This document shows, in pieces, positions 1 to 12,137 of a stretch of DNA of 64,000 bases. The stretch spans positions 24,050,658 to 24,114,657 of the forward strand of contig CM069457.1 of the NCBI GenBank assembly GCA_035610835.1, given 5' to 3'. Origin of the DNA: Ophiura sarsii (Eukaryota; Echinodermata; Ophiuroidea; Amphilepidida; Ophiuridae). The stretch's first letter is position 1; every line of letters begins with the position of its first letter. A program made the translations under genes and the position numbers. The notes beneath the pieces were generated by a model. It searched no databases. It saw nothing but the letters and a program-made list of their open reading frames with translations, and was not told the origin of the DNA.

Positions 1-1087
1 GACAGTGAAATATCATAGAAATCTTCGCCAAAAAGTTCTAAATATCGGAATTTCACCCGATTTTTTGCTTATAAGTGATGGAAATGGTGTTTCTAATATA
101 GGCCTATGCTAAAATATTTCAGGAACATAAAATAAAAATATTTTTCAAAATGGCGATTTAAAAAAAAATTGTATGGTGGCAACCACCCCCCTACAATCGG
201 ACTTTGACGGCTTACCCTACCCCCAGGTAAGGTGGCAGCCTCAATTTGTTTTTCGTCAAAATGAGCGCAGGGAATGTAAAAGCGATCACCTAGACGCCCT
301 AGGTCACTGTTTTTTGCGTTCTAGCGCAATCGGCGACCACCCTCCCTTAAGAGGACGAGGGTTTTAATGCTTATCTTAAGCATTCTTTCCGTAAAAGTGG
401 CACAAATTCGATTTTAGGTAGCTTTAGTTAATTGATCATATCTCAGGATTGACAAAACCAAATTAGATTAAATAAACGGCATATGAAAGCTAAGTGTTTG
501 GTCTATTAATATGTATACGATTGTTACACCAAATTCTAGAAGTTCATGGTCAATAAGTTGGGTAAACACGTGCACGGTTTTTTTTGAGACACCCTGTATT
601 TACCTTTATTGCACATTTTAAGTGAATAACATGTACCAAAGTACATTGTATGTATCCACACGCGCCATAGTTTGATCCAATAAGAAACCGTGTCTGGGAC
701 GGTTTAACACCTGGTACAATGTAACTATAATGTATGGTCAACTACGGACAATCCAATGAACTTGTAGTTCAAATACATCAAACGTTTGAATATATTTACA
801 CTCGTGGAAATAAGACTTCATAGATATGTATTTAGTTCACATAGAAAACATTGTTCACAGTGCGGCCATCGTTAGGTAAAAATAAGAGGCAACGACAAGA
901 GGTAGTGACCATTTAGGAAGAAATAAAGATTATGAAGTAGACAGACAGCCGAACAATGTTTTATTTTGCCATCTGTTGTTGTTTTCACTAGCTATGTACG
1001 TTCCCAAATTGTCGCTCGCACTTTCTACTTCACCTCCAAAATGTCATTTGTTTGTCAGACGAAACAGAGTATGATTCCTGTTTTATT
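1..1087. other. Gene-free AT-rich stretch
   Basis: No reading frame here resembles a known protein; the longest frames are about 60 codons and lack recognisable motifs. One TAGGCCTA octamer lies at 99-106. I see no RNA gene. Confidence 0.5.
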
Positions 1088-1272
1088 AGGCTATTCCAGT
1101 TGAAATCCATACACCCTCTATGGGAAACATAATCTTATTCATCCAAACCGGGAGCGTAGATTTAAATGGAGTCACCGTGCAGGTAAACCCATTTGAAATT
1201 CTCGCTTCCTGTGTGGGAGATCAAAGGTATTGTCGTCCATAGCAGGAGTATGGATTCGAAATGGAATAGCCC
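1088..1272. mobile_element. MITE-like element with ends GGCTATTCC...GGAATAGCC
   Basis: The left end begins GGCTATTCCAGTTGAAATCC and the right end, read in reverse complement, begins GGGCTATTCCATTTCGAATC; both run on into CCATAC and CTATGG. It has no coding capacity. A second, more diverged member lies at 18460-18640. The paired inverted ends and repetition define it as a short non-autonomous DNA element; the superfamily is not determined. Confidence 0.6.
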
Positions 1273-1533
1273 ATTGTAAGTTCGATTTCGTTGAAGTATA
1301 CTACTGGGTTTTTTACAAACACCCACGCGACGGTGCTTACCCCTAACCTGTCTATGATTTTGGAGCTGATATAAAACGTATTGTATGAATATTATTTATC
1401 AAACAAATATTCAAAGACATTACAGCTCATATCACAGAAAAGTTTATAATCAGTATAACACGGTTGGTGTTGGATCTATACCTAAAAGAACAGACTACAT
1501 GACCTAAAGGAAATAGAAAGATACAGCCCGAAT

Positions 1534-1753
1534 CACACAGAAAACACTATGTAAAAAATTATGTAAATATAGAACTCCATAATTATTATGTAAGAGTTTA
1601 CATAAAACATGTAATATATACCCAAGCTTGTGTAAATTCCTATGCAAAAGCTTAACACAACTGTTTTTATAGTATGATGGAGTTCTATTTTTACACAGAT
1701 TATGTATTTTTTACATAATTTGTGTAATTTGTTTACATAGTGTTTTCTTTGTG
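1534..1753. mobile_element. Short foldback MITE (ends CACAnAGAAAACACTATG)
   Basis: Left end CACACAGAAAACACTATG matches the reverse complement of the right end, CACAAAGAAAACACTATG. The inverted similarity continues inward through blocks such as ATAGAACTCCAT. The interior is rich in ATGTAAA/TTTACAT. The right end is followed by TA; the left flank is AAT, so a TA duplication is only partly supported. No coding capacity. Confidence 0.55.
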
Positions 1754-1980
1754 TATAGACTCGTTGGATCAGTAGCTTTAAACCGTCAGGATAAATGATG
1801 TATTGAACTAAGACTAATCATGTCAAGGTACACACTAGCTATTATTAAACAATCGCCTATTGTATTACACAGTAACACACGCCTTTTCTTATATATATAA
1901 ATACCACTGAAATGAGCATGCGCCGTATCCACAAAAGTTAATGACCATTGTGGACAATTGTGTTTCCGTATCTTAGATTC

Positions 1981-2236
1981 GGCCACACTGCAAAACTAAT
2001 ACGCACGGCTCATACGTATAAGTGACTTTGTACGTCTAGGCATCAATGAAATTAAACTGAGATTAATGCAAATATTTCAATCATAACATAGGAATACTAG
2101 CATTTGATCTCAGTTCAAAATCATTGGTGTTTGTACGAATAGTGGTACAACATAATTCTATGGCGCCGATCGTATAAGTCTTACGCAAGAGTAACTTATA
2201 CGTATGAGCCACACGTCCTAGTATTGCAGTACGGCC
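1981..2236. mobile_element. Foldback element with GGCC...GGCC ends
   Basis: The left arm (about 1981-2024, including GGCTCATACGTATAAGT) is repeated in inverted orientation at about 2191-2236 (ACTTATACGTATGAGCC). The arms extend to GGCC at both outer edges. No reading frame of interest is inside. I cannot assign a superfamily. Confidence 0.5.
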
Positions 2237-2970
2237 TTACGTGTTCGTAGTGTTTCCTGGTAGTTTGTTGTTTTCGTTGCGCATCAGATATTCTCTTAGA
2301 CCCAAACAATTGCATTGCAAGATAATGAACACAGAGTATGTAAATCAGGTATGAAGTCGTTAATAATCTAAATCATTATTGTCATATATTATTTCTTGTG
2401 ACTTTTTTCAAAGAAACAATAAACTCTGTTATCCTCACAGCACTACTAGCATTTGATATTGTCATGATATTATGATTTGTGTTATTATAGTTGGTCATGT
2501 GCGACAAGGTGTGGGAGATAGACAAGCGACCATCAGAGCACTGTTCACATTAGAGAACCAAAAAATGGTCCTCCGAATACACGAGTTCTGCTTGAGTGCA
2601 CACCCATGTATGGAGACTCTTATTTGCACAATAGTGCACGTTCACACACGTCCCTGCATCAACACAATACCAAGGTTTTGGCCCTAGCAACAAAGTACAA
2701 TAGGCGCTTCAAGGCTGTTTTGAGCAAATTAGTGCTGTACAATTTCGTCATGATACATCAGGTCTTGAGTCCTACTCTGAAAACAGAGCATCATCAGTGG
2801 TGCGACAATGGTCTATGTTACATATGAAATCTATACATGCTGTAAATCGACCGCTTGCGATCTTATCAAAGACTTTGTAATGTTTACAGTAGCGCTCGTA
2901 ATTCTGGTGCCCGCCTAAACACGGCATCTGTGGTCCAGTGGGTAATCTTGGCCGCGACAACGAGTGGGAT
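2237..2970. other. No gene seen
   Basis: Short overlapping frames at 2472-2827 (plus) and 2772-2960 (minus) show no domain, repeat or splice-site context I recognise. Nothing else was found. Confidence 0.4.
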
Positions 2971-3237
2971 CCATTATGTTCCCATCCCTTAACACTTTTG
3001 GATCAGTGATTTTGACATTTTGCCGGTAATAAATCATCTAATATGTTGTCAACGGCTGACTATGTGGCCCATTTTCAGGGTTATGAAGGTTAGTTTATGC
3101 CCATGGGGCATAACTATGTCCTTTGCAGTCTTTTAATTGGACCATATAGTGGGAAATAGACACATCCTTAGATGATTTATTACCGGCGAAATGTCAAATC
3201 ACCGGTCCAAAAGTGTTAAGGGAGTGGGAACATAATG
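2971..3237. mobile_element. Foldback element, TTAACACTTTTGG ends (piggyBac-like?)
   Basis: About 70 bp at 2971-3041 is repeated inverted at 3168-3237. Inside each arm is TTAACACTTTTGG. TTAA is the target of piggyBac-class transposons, so an element bounded by the two TTAA sites is possible. However, the inverted similarity also extends about 17 bp outside them, so the true boundary is uncertain. Confidence 0.5.
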
Positions 3238-3789
3238 TCGTTTTTTTGTGTTAATTTCATTCACGCCAGTTCATCCAAGAGTCTTATCATTCAAAATAAT
3301 AAATAATACAAAATAAATGCAAATAATAAATGCATCATTAATGCAGCCTCACCGAATATGTTGAATTTGCTAGATTAAAACTTCCGGCATTCGTGAATAT
3401 TATCGATGAACTAAAATGAATGACTGACAAAAATAAGGAGCTGAGCTCCAGTGTAGCGGTGTATAAACACCGCAAACAAAAAAGTCCACATTCATTCGAG
3501 AGGTAATAACTGTGGATCGGATCATCGTTTAATAATACATTTTGATATCTCATTTGCTGACAAAGACAATACATTGCTAATGGTTGATAACGATTAATAA
3601 AAAATATGTAGTGTCAAATGTCACCTTGTTTATTACGCAATATTAAGGAGTATCGATCGAAGCTGTTTTAACTGCAGGCGCGGGACCTTTACGCGGATTA
3701 TTCGATTCGAATCGCGGTATGCTTGCAACAGAGCGTAAGCTTGTAATTCATTAGGTCCTACCTGCCTCTAAGTTTTGAGCCACTTTGGA
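3238..3789. other. No gene seen
   Basis: A 78-codon minus-strand frame at 3338-3574 has no recognisable motif. No repeat structure was recognised. Confidence 0.35.
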
Positions 3790-4251
3790 ATATCGTCAGC
3801 CGGCTTCGATAATTGCCTAACTCATTTTTTCTAGTTCTTAGAAAACAACAAACGTATGAAACCTGTTACCTGTGTACCTGTTACTCATTTTGCATTATTG
3901 ATGGATGAATATTCATTATGTGGAATGTGACTTGTATTGTTGATGCCTCAATTGGCGTGCATGGATGCACTAATCCAAGTCATATAGAAACAGATGAACA
4001 CAGCCATACAATAATTTGATCAATTCCATGGATTTGTCAATGCAAATTCAATAATGCAAAATGAGTAACATGTTGGAGTGGTCTGGTGGCCCTTTTGCAT
4101 CAAAGCTCTTCATTTATCAACACTTTTGATTGGTCAATGACTTGGGTATTATAACAGCATGTGCATAATGTAATGAAGTCATGATTTATGCAAAAAACTC
4201 AATTTTGCTGAAAAGTGAGTTAGGCAATTATCGAAGCAGGCTGACGATATA
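3790..4251. mobile_element. Foldback element with ~41 bp arms
   Basis: The arm at 3790-3830 (including GCTTCGATAATTGCCTAACT) recurs inverted at 4211-4251. A second inner inverted pair, TTACTCATTTTGCATTATTG near 3889-3908 and its complement near 4051-4070, lies between them. This nested symmetry fits a decayed foldback DNA element. No coding capacity. Confidence 0.5.
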
Positions 4252-5018
4252 TTTCTTGACATTATTGACAGGCCAAGATACTAGTAATAGCTCGATGGAC
4301 GCCCCATGTACACATGTCCCGACTTTGTCTAGCCAATACAGTATTGCCACGCTTTACATTTAGCATTTCAAGTAGCCAAGATTGGGCTAATAATTCAAAC
4401 TAAAATCTACTCTAGAAATGCTAGAAATGCGACTTTTCTCAAAACTTTCTATTTTATAAAATCTGAAATACTAAGCACTACTTTTTATAACAAATTGAAG
4501 TTTAAAGCTAGAAATTAATTTGAGTTGAAGTTCAACTTATAATGCAACCACGCTAAAACATGCTAACACTTTTTATTTTAAAAATCTGAAACAGCAGTAG
4601 TTTTTATAACAAATTGAAATTCAAAGAATAATTTTTATAACATAACAAATGATAAACTTAACATTTTGGGCTTGCTGCTCCACCCAACTTATTATCGAAG
4701 GTTTAAGCCATTTATAGACAGCTATGGTCACGGAGTGAATGGAATATGAAATTATTGTGAACATGAAATATTTTCTAATACCATCATAACTTGCTCGTTC
4801 AAAAAACAGACTGTGCTATTTTTATATAATGTATTCATTTTTGTACTTTAAATCACGAATATCAACAAAAACTGCATTGATTAAATTTCACAATGACCCA
4901 ACTAGTGTGACGGCCGGCCTTGCTTCAAAACCTGCGTCCGAAAGGTCCGAACGGCCAGAACAGGTACCCAAAGCGCTGTAGGCACTAACAGCTGGTGCAA
5001 TAACTCAAAAGAGTTGAC

Positions 5019-5020
<2 letters not shown>
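4252..5020. other. Gene-free, A/T-rich with weak local repeats
   Basis: Around 4400-4660 there are two diverged stretches built from CTTTTTATAACAAATTGAA-like words. No gene or RNA was recognised. Confidence 0.35.

Positions 5021-5059
<39 letters not shown>
5021..5059. repeat. Poly-G tract (39 G)
   Basis: An uninterrupted run of 39 guanines. It is one of the longest of about 25 G or C runs of ten or more bases in this window. Run lengths from assembled reads are approximate. Confidence 0.9.
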
Positions 5060-5060
<1 letters not shown>

Positions 5061-5573
5061 GGTCGAGATTTATAACCACGGATACAGCATGGAAGCCGTG
5101 GTTAGGGAAGTTTGTAAACACACAGGGAACGGAACCGTAATGTAGTGGTATTTGAGATTGCATGATTCTTCAGAAAACGTTGGGAATCTTGCACAATTTG
5201 CTATCTTTTCTAACAATTTTGTTAACTACCGTTTTTGATACCTTAAAAGATATCAAAATGTAGCTGACGAACTTATTTAAGGTGTATATCAATATCGTTA
5301 TTGAAGCTATGGTCTCCCTACATAAGTGGACTTTCTTTTTTGCGGTGTTTATTATAAGTAAAGAATCACGTTTGGCAAACTATTGCGAACATCCAATCAT
5401 ACACACACACCAGTGCAACTTTAATATTGTACATGCGTCTACCATAGATCGTGAACCAGTACTGCGACCGGGCCGTAGTGGTATGAAGTCTGTGTGACCT
5501 GCATACATCTGCCTCATCCTTTAACAATTAATTTACGATTATATAACGGAAGAATGTGCAAGAATATGACATC

Positions 5574-5640
5574 ATGGCATTTTGGATGAAGTCAATCTTA
5601 TTTGCTGCAGCCATTTTCATTTCGCATTCACTCGCTTACG
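5574..5640 (+). CDS. Signal-peptide exon of an SRCR-domain gene (exon 1)
   Basis: The ATG at 5574 opens a 22-codon reading frame, MAFWMKSILFAAAIFISHSLAY. It has a basic residue, a hydrophobic core and small or polar residues before the expected cleavage site, so it looks like a classic secretory signal peptide. The frame runs into a consensus splice donor, G|GTAAGAA, at 5640/5641, leaving one base of a codon (phase 1). The SRCR exon at 13657 begins in the complementary phase, so joining the two restores a continuous frame. A TATATAA word at 5540-5546 lies just upstream. The exon is too short for ORF finding. I infer that it starts the same gene as the SRCR exon; transcript evidence is lacking and exons between may exist. 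Confidence 0.6.
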
Positions 5641-6013
5641 GTAAGAACAATGTTATATTTACATTTATAGACTGTATTAACAATAACCATTAGCCAATTT
5701 CAATAACTTACCTTAATTTTTAAGTCTGGCCTGAGCATTTTGCTTGAACATGGTCCCTTCAGGACCCAAGCGTGTGTCCGTATGGACCGACCGTGTAAAC
5801 AAACAAAATGTCATTGTTGGTTTGTTGTTTTTTCTTTTCCTTATTTGCAAGGATAATTTATTAAGCTTGCGAAATAAACTCGTTAAGTGACCAATTGTCG
5901 AAAAACACTTATGCGTCCCTACAGACAGAATCAATTGGAATGAGTATAGATCGTACCGTTTATACGACAGTATAGACTCCAATCGTTTAGTAAGCGAATT
6001 CACCTATTTAGAC

Positions 6014-6069
6014 AAATTCGCATCCTATACAGGATAGCTCACGTGCTATCCTGTATAAGATGCGAATTT
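6014..6069. repeat. Perfect-type hairpin, 25 bp arms
   Basis: Arms 6014-6038 and 6045-6069 are inverted copies with one mismatch, separated by a six-base loop TCACGT. The stem includes CTATACAGGATAGC. There is no T-run or coding context, so it is more likely a recent mini-foldback than a terminator. Confidence 0.75.
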
Positions 6070-6327
6070 GGAGGGGTGGGGCGTTATCAAAACAGGACGA
6101 ATCGGCTCACTAAACCTGTTATTATTTTAATGTAACCATACTTATAATACTTATAATACTTAAAGTCTTGCCGGGTGAATGGACATAAATTAAAACATTT
6201 CAAGTTTAAAACAATCTTCCATTTCTCCTGCGTTATGATGAGAGATTCAAGAAGAACTTTGACATCTTCTCTCTCTGTACGTATTTTCTAACAAACCAGA
6301 TTTTTAACTGTGATCAAATAAGCTTAC

Positions 6328-6406
6328 TTTTCAATATATTATTTTTCCTCATAAAGTATACAATATAGGCCTATGTATATTTTATCAGGAAAATAATATA
6401 TTGAAA
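6328..6406. repeat. A/T-rich palindrome centred on TAGGCCTA
   Basis: TTTCAATATATTATTTTTCC at about 6329 is mirrored by the inverted copy ending at 6406. The self-complementary octamer TAGGCCTA (6366-6373) lies at the middle. See the finding on TAGGCCTA. Confidence 0.6.
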
Positions 6407-6579
6407 GGTATGCCTGTATATTTTTTTTATTTGTGGCCATTCTTGCCCAAGAACCATCTTAATGGGGGTATGCCGTAGTGTTCACACTAATAATGGTCCT
6501 AGCTGCGGTTGCCACTCACCATGCTCACGATAAGGCCAAAAAAAGGGTTATGTTGTTCTCGACAGCTTTCAGAGAGGAG

Positions 6580-6970
6580 GGGCGGGCGGGCGGATTTTTT
6601 TTTATTTTATTGATTTTTTTAATTTTCTTTTACCAGCAGAAGCTCAAAGTTCAGCCAACAAGAAGTTAAAATCACTCTAAGAGCCGCACATATATGTTAT
6701 AAACACTTAATTTAATATTAATGCCATTTAAACTGTTTAAAAAAAATCTGAAAAAAATCTGGAAAAACAAACTGAAAAAAAAAAAAAAAATCTGAAGAAA
6801 AAAAAAAATCTGATTTTTTTAAAAAAAAAAATACGATTTAAAAAAAAAAAAATCTGAAAAAAAATCGGAGTGGCCCTAAAATGACGAGCAGGCGGTCGAG
6901 GACAACATAACAATTTTTTTTTTTTTTGCCTAACACAGGAGACTGGATTACAACAATAATTCAACATTTT
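6580..6970. repeat. Low-complexity A/T and purine tracts
   Basis: Alternating long T-runs and A-runs (A-runs around 6773-6850, T-run around 6916-6927) with words such as AAATCTGAAAAAAA. The Phe/Lys-rich frames across this stretch are compositional artefacts. Confidence 0.6.
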
Positions 6971-7167
6971 GGAATATTATTGCAGTTCTCAATAGCGTTT
7001 GCTTCATTTGATGCACTTTACATTTAAAACGACTTTAGACTTAAATATATCGCAGCCCATGGAAAACTAATGCAAAGCAAAAAAGCCAAGTTATTTTAGC
7101 GTGACATTAGCGTGAAATACTTTCATGTCCATAGTCATGCTCATTCCCGTCAGACACTTTTGCCCAA

Positions 7168-7468
7168 GGGGGGGGGGGGGGGGGGGTGGGGGGGGCGGGG
7201 CGTTTTCACGATTTTTTACCGGAAGCAGTGGCGTTTGCCCCCAATTTTTTCCAAGTCAGTCACCTCGTGAATTTCACGTAAGTGGTGGGGGGGGGGGGGG
7301 GGGGGGGGGGGTGAAGTCAAAATTGTTCGCACGGACACAAAATTTCGCAGTCAAAAAAGCACTGTAGTCAATGTTTTATGAGTAGTTTTACTATCATTGA
7401 TATTTGAAACTAAGAAAAACGCAATTTTTACCTTAAAAAAAAAAGAAAAGAAAAAATAGATTTTCAAA

Positions 7469-7499
<31 letters not shown>

Positions 7500-7530
7500 C
7501 GATCGCCACCGTCGCCCCCCCCCCCCCCCC
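7168..7530. repeat. Cluster of poly-G and poly-C tracts
   Basis: Four G runs of about 19-30 bases (from 7168, 7287 and 7470) and a C run near 7513-7530 occur within 370 bp. The right part reads G-run, GCGATCGCC, C-run, like the stretch at 34020-34050. CCCGTCAGA at 7148 and TCTGACGGG at 7532 are inverted copies and may be the ends of a decayed element. Gly/Pro-rich frames here are artefacts. Confidence 0.55.
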
Positions 7531-8043
7531 CATCTGACGGGCCTGATGCTGGGAAGAAAATTGAAGTACGAATACATATAATACAATAATTCCAAAAATG
7601 TAGTAATCCCTGTTTTGAGAGCGCCGCCTCCTATTCATCTCTGAGTACCCTATTGTTCCGTATCAATCGTACAATGACTTGATAAGTTCCTCGAAAACCC
7701 ATTCACTTCCTTTATTGAATAATGCAAAAAATCAAAATTGTACTCTCTTATAAAGAACTGAAAACTCACTGGTTTTTTAGAAGTCTACGAGGGACGGTTT
7801 GATTTTGAAGTGAAGTTTGCTCTTTTCGGAGTCATTTTCCACTCTTTTTCAGAGTGATTTCCAATGATTTTATACCGAGTGTTACTCTGAAAAAGTGGAA
7901 ATTACTCACACAAAAAAAGAGATGTCCTTCCTCGAGCTCTCAAAGAATGGATTTGAGCACTTTTACATCTATAGTTTAATCAGTTCCAATTTGTGAGGTT
8001 TGTATTTGTCCGTGCGCAAAAAGAATCCATGTTTTTACGCATA

Positions 8044-9154
8044 CACAGTTAAAAAGGGTGGTAATTTTTCGAGCGGTAAAGTGAATGGGGTGAAATATTG
8101 TGCATTTTTTACCCCAAAATGAGTGAATAAACAATTTTTGATTCACAACACACACCGGTAAACTTTTACCGTGCCAGATGAGTGACGGTTTCCCGGCAAC
8201 GGGGTAAAAGCAACCATGATCGATGACACCGCGCGCGGCATTTATTGCCAAAATGATGTGCGAAACTTGACTATACGAACGACACATGCTGCAATGATGG
8301 CGTCGAAGACGGTCACGGTGTTCCTGATGGAAAACGACATGAGCTTTTTATTGCCATTATTTCAAGGTATGTGTTTCTATTGATATCCTAAATATGTCAT
8401 TATCAAATTTAAAGGTGTACGCTGACTCAAAAACATATACAGGCTGGTAAAGCACGGTACATGACGATAACAAATGACCTGCATGCATGCATTGCATGTG
8501 TTTATAAAAGTTTAAGCTTACTTCAATCAAACATATGAACAATGTACTTGGTTGGTATCCTCCGTATAGTACTCAGACCGTTTGGAAGTTTCACATGATG
8601 CAATGCAATGATTTGATAATGACATATTTAGGATATCAATAGAAACACATACCTTGAAATAATGGCAATAAAAGCTCATGTGTAACGTTGAAAGAAACAT
8701 GTTCAGAATAAAGGCTTTGCAAAAATTGAATAAATGTATTCAGTGATGTCATTTCATTGTGATGTGTAATTTATTTCCTGCAGGTTTCATCATGTTTACA
8801 CAAAATTGTGTAAATATCTACAACAAATGTACACAAACAGTTTGTAAAAATATTACACAACTCTATGGGGTAAGAATATTTAACCCCATTTATGTGTAAA
8901 ATAATACACAATTGAGGGGTAAAACTACTACCGCTGTTGAATTTGGTAAAGTTTACCCCATTCAGCGGTTCTGGGGAAACATGCGAGCAATTGTGTAAAC
9001 GTTACCCCATTTTCGGTAAAATGTTACTCCGAACTGGTGTAAATTTGTTACTCCCCTTTGCTGTGTAAAGCTTACTCCAGTGACGACCATGTTTCCCCAG
9101 AACCGCTGAGATGTGTAATACTTACACCATACTGGGTAATTATTTTTTACAGTG
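8044..9154. mobile_element. 1.1 kb TA-flanked MITE (CACAGTTAAAAA / CACTGTAAAAAA ends)
   Basis: The left end is TA|CACAGTTAAAAAGGGTGGTAA and the right end in reverse complement is TA|CACTGTAAAAAATAATTACC, so both imperfect ends abut a TA. A TA duplication is the hallmark of the Tc1/mariner supergroup. The interior right half repeats words such as TTACCCC and TGTGTAAA and has no intact protein. A separate inverted pair (8338-8409 and 8611-8680) is nested inside. Confidence 0.6.
8338..8680. repeat. Nested inverted repeat with 70 bp arms
   Basis: The arm 8338-8409 (includes GGTATGTGTTTCTATTGATA) recurs almost perfectly inverted at 8611-8680, about 200 bp away. Arm identity is higher than that of the surrounding MITE ends, so it may be a younger insertion or a later inverted duplication. 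Confidence 0.7.
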
Positions 9155-9856
9155 TATGTGACGTGATCAAGCGAAATGAGTCACATATCGGCAGTTTTCA
9201 ATTTTGTTATTTGTCCATCATTTAAAAGCAGATGGAAAATGCTACAGTATGGTCCAAACCCCACTAGAATTGAACTTCTAGTTTTTAAGTTACAAACAAT
9301 TTACCAACTGAGAAATAAGGTAAAACATAAGAATTTGTTACTTCTTTTTACCTATAACACAAATTCAATATTCCCGACATCCGATTCATTCCGCTTGATC
9401 GCGTCACATATGTATCGCTAAAACTGTGCGTTTGTACATCATATGCAGGTATTACCAAGCGGTGGGCAAGTAGGTATTCATATGTGCCCATAGATAAATA
9501 TTAGCCTCACAATTTTCGCCACTTTGGAACTGATCAAACTATAGCTTAAGAGTAATAACTTTGAATGTGCACAGATATGACATTTGTACCTTAAAGGAAC
9601 TTCATGTCTACACGTACTTGTGATCGAGGAGTGATCTTTTTGACCACCCTGGACTGGACGTCTTGTACAAACACGCGGGACCTAATATATCCATGGTTGA
9701 AAGATTGTTATATGAAACTGGGCCGGGTATGACATTCAAATAAAGTTGTACTTAATGTATGACATGTGACAGACATGAGACATTGGTACAGTCACATACC
9801 ATATGGTCACGTGAAATATAATCACCGCTTCTTGTCTGGATATTGTTTTAAACATT
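9155..9856. other. No gene seen
   Basis: An 81-codon plus frame at 9176-9421 shows no recognised domain. Nothing else was found. Confidence 0.35.
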
Positions 9857-9860
9857 TTAA

Positions 9861-10100
9861 CACTTTCCACGCGGCAGGCGGCTGCAGACGACATTCAAAA
9901 TGTTCACAAAATGTTTAAAAAATTTCAGAATTATTGAATTTCATTACCATATTTGGAATCACCAGGAGAAATGCATTGAAATAAGTACAAACATGCTGGA
10001 TATTGGTTCAGTAATCCTTGAGATAGACTTTGAAGTTTAGGAAAGGTTTCTGAAAAATCTGTTTTGTATAATGGTAAAACGAATAGCCGCGTGGAAAGTG
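9861..10100. mobile_element. piggyBac-like MITE, TTAA target duplication
   Basis: A 240-bp element has a perfect 15-bp terminal inverted repeat, CACTTTCCACGCGGC, flanked on both sides by TTAA (9857-9860 and 10101-10104). TTAA duplication is characteristic of the piggyBac superfamily. It is too short to encode a transposase and is presumably mobilised in trans. Confidence 0.75.
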
Positions 10101-10104
10101 TTAA

Positions 10105-10966
10105 CAGTTAGGCGACGTCAAAAAAACTGTTCTATGGGCTCGACCGACCCATTTTCCCCTTCAAATGTTCACTTTTTTACAAAATGAAAATATATTGAAA
10201 ATTGTTTTGATTTTTTATATTTAATTTTGATTATTGTTGAAAAATCACCAAACAAATTGTCACGACATTGTTGACAAAACCCACCCCCCCCAAAACCCCC
10301 CCGCCCGACAGACCCTACCTGAGGGTCAGTTAGCCCGTAGAAAAAGGGTTTTTTTTCGTCGTCAAAGGGCGAGATTTTTCTATAATTATAACTCTCAACA
10401 CAAAACATTGCTTGCATTTAAATTTAAGTATTCAAGTTTACGCGCAAAATTAAATAATAAACATATAACAAAACATGCAATATGTTTTAGCTGTTACCAA
10501 TGCCCTTTGACCTTTGTAAACGAAATTCGGTTTTTAAGAAACCTTTCATGTATACATGTAATGGTGTCTTCAAATCAATGAAAATAAAAGAATTGAATTT
10601 GGCAGAAGCCATCTGTGGCATTTAGTAAGCCTTTTGATATTCCAATTTTGCCTGCCTATATTTTTTTCACATTTTGACGAATCTATCCAAGTTCTAGAAA
10701 TACTGCATATTAATAACTGTCTACCAAATTACTAATAGGCCTACAGTATGTGACAATGACCATCGAGTATAAGGACACACCAGCACACACCAGTATGGAG
10801 TACAGAAACTGCATAGAGAGACAGAGTGTGCTGGTAGATACTAGATAGTTGATCTACATTATATAGGTGTTTCTAGAACTTGAATTCATAAGATAAGCAC
10901 AACTAGTATTATTAGGCGGGTAAAATGGGCAAATGGGCAAATCTAGGCACTAGAGCTGGTCATATA
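10105..10966. other. No gene seen; short C/G runs
   Basis: Frames at 10169-10417 (minus) and 10234-10581 (plus) cross a short CCCACCCCCCC stretch and overlap each other. Neither has a domain. A TAGGCCTA octamer lies at 10736-10743. Confidence 0.35.
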
Positions 10967-11689
10967 AACTGCTCACAAAAAGTTAGAAATCAAGTATATT
11001 TTTATTACTTATTACCCTCTTGTATTATGTTGCATATCAATGGAAAGCTGAAGTGTTCTTCTTTAAAATGATACCAAATGTGCAATGATGACATGTTGCT
11101 AGACTTGGCCACATTAATGAGAATGAGACAAAGTCACAAATCAAATGTGCCAAAATTTAGCAATTTTGTGTTACTGTGTGAACAAACAAATTGACACTTT
11201 ATCATGTTAATGAAAACAAGCAAGACAACTTACTGATCTTAATCCACTTTATTGAGAAAAATGTACAAGTTGTAGGCCTAATACTTTCATCACTTACCTT
11301 CATGACCTTCCACCTGTTAACTCAGTCTTGCAAATACCCAAACAATGGTTTTCTAAAGAATTGAAGGTTAACTTGTGTGTGTTGTGCTCACTGGTGCAAT
11401 TCTTTGTGTAAACCATTCATGGTTCTCAAGCATGACCGGTTTGATTATTGATCATTACCCTATTGACTGTTTAGCGCAGATAACGGTAATTTTGGCACAT
11501 TTGATTTGTGACTTTGCCTTATTCTCATTCATGTAGCCAAGCTCAGCAACATGTAATCATTGCAAATGTGGTATAATTTTAAAGAGGAACACTTCAGCTT
11601 TCCATTGATATATAACATATACAAAGAGGGTAATAAATAATAAAAATATACTTGATTAAAAAAAGTTTCCTAACTTTTTGTGAGCAGTT
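10967..11689. mobile_element. TA-flanked element with ~200 bp inverted ends
   Basis: The ends are TA|AACTGCTCACAAAAAGTTAG and its inverted copy, which finishes TTTTTGTGAGCAGTT|TA. The inverted similarity extends about 200 bp on each side (for example GCACATTTGATTTGTGACTT on the right). TA duplication and long terminal repeats fit a non-autonomous Tc1/mariner-group element of 723 bp. The middle contains TAGGCCTA at 11273-11280. Confidence 0.75.
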
Positions 11690-12137
11690 TAGATGAATTT
11701 GATTAATTTTGATTTACATCGAAATTAAACAAAATATCAAATCCAAATCCATGAATTTACTTAAGGCTGCAAATAATTCAGGCAAATTAATGTTCATAAA
11801 ATCCTGTGTAAATATTATGAACGAAGACACCGTCCTCATTAATTTGATACCATAGGGCCGACATTCGAAAGATTACCAGAGATTACCATAGTAAAAGTGG
11901 GGAGCGGTTTTCCCGGGCTTAGTGAAGACTATTTAGTGGTGCGCTACCTTGAAGAGGACAAATCATCAGTGGCGGCACAAGCATCATTTTTTTGGGGGGG
12001 GGGGGGGGGCAGGAGAATTTGTTTTGATTTGGGAGACAAGAAGATAATGGGGGGGGATTCGCGCAAAAACTTTGGCTTTTATTGTAAAGATTGCCTTGAA
12101 ATTAGCTTAATTTGATCTGAATGAGGCATTACAGACC
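11690..12137. other. No gene seen; poly-G near 11993
   Basis: A G-run near 11993-12009 and a frame at 11897-12115 that depends on it. No gene was recognised. Confidence 0.35.

Noticed and set aside
2472..2827. Two overlapping 71-73 codon frames
   Set aside because: No homology recognised, no splice-site or promoter support; length expected by chance.
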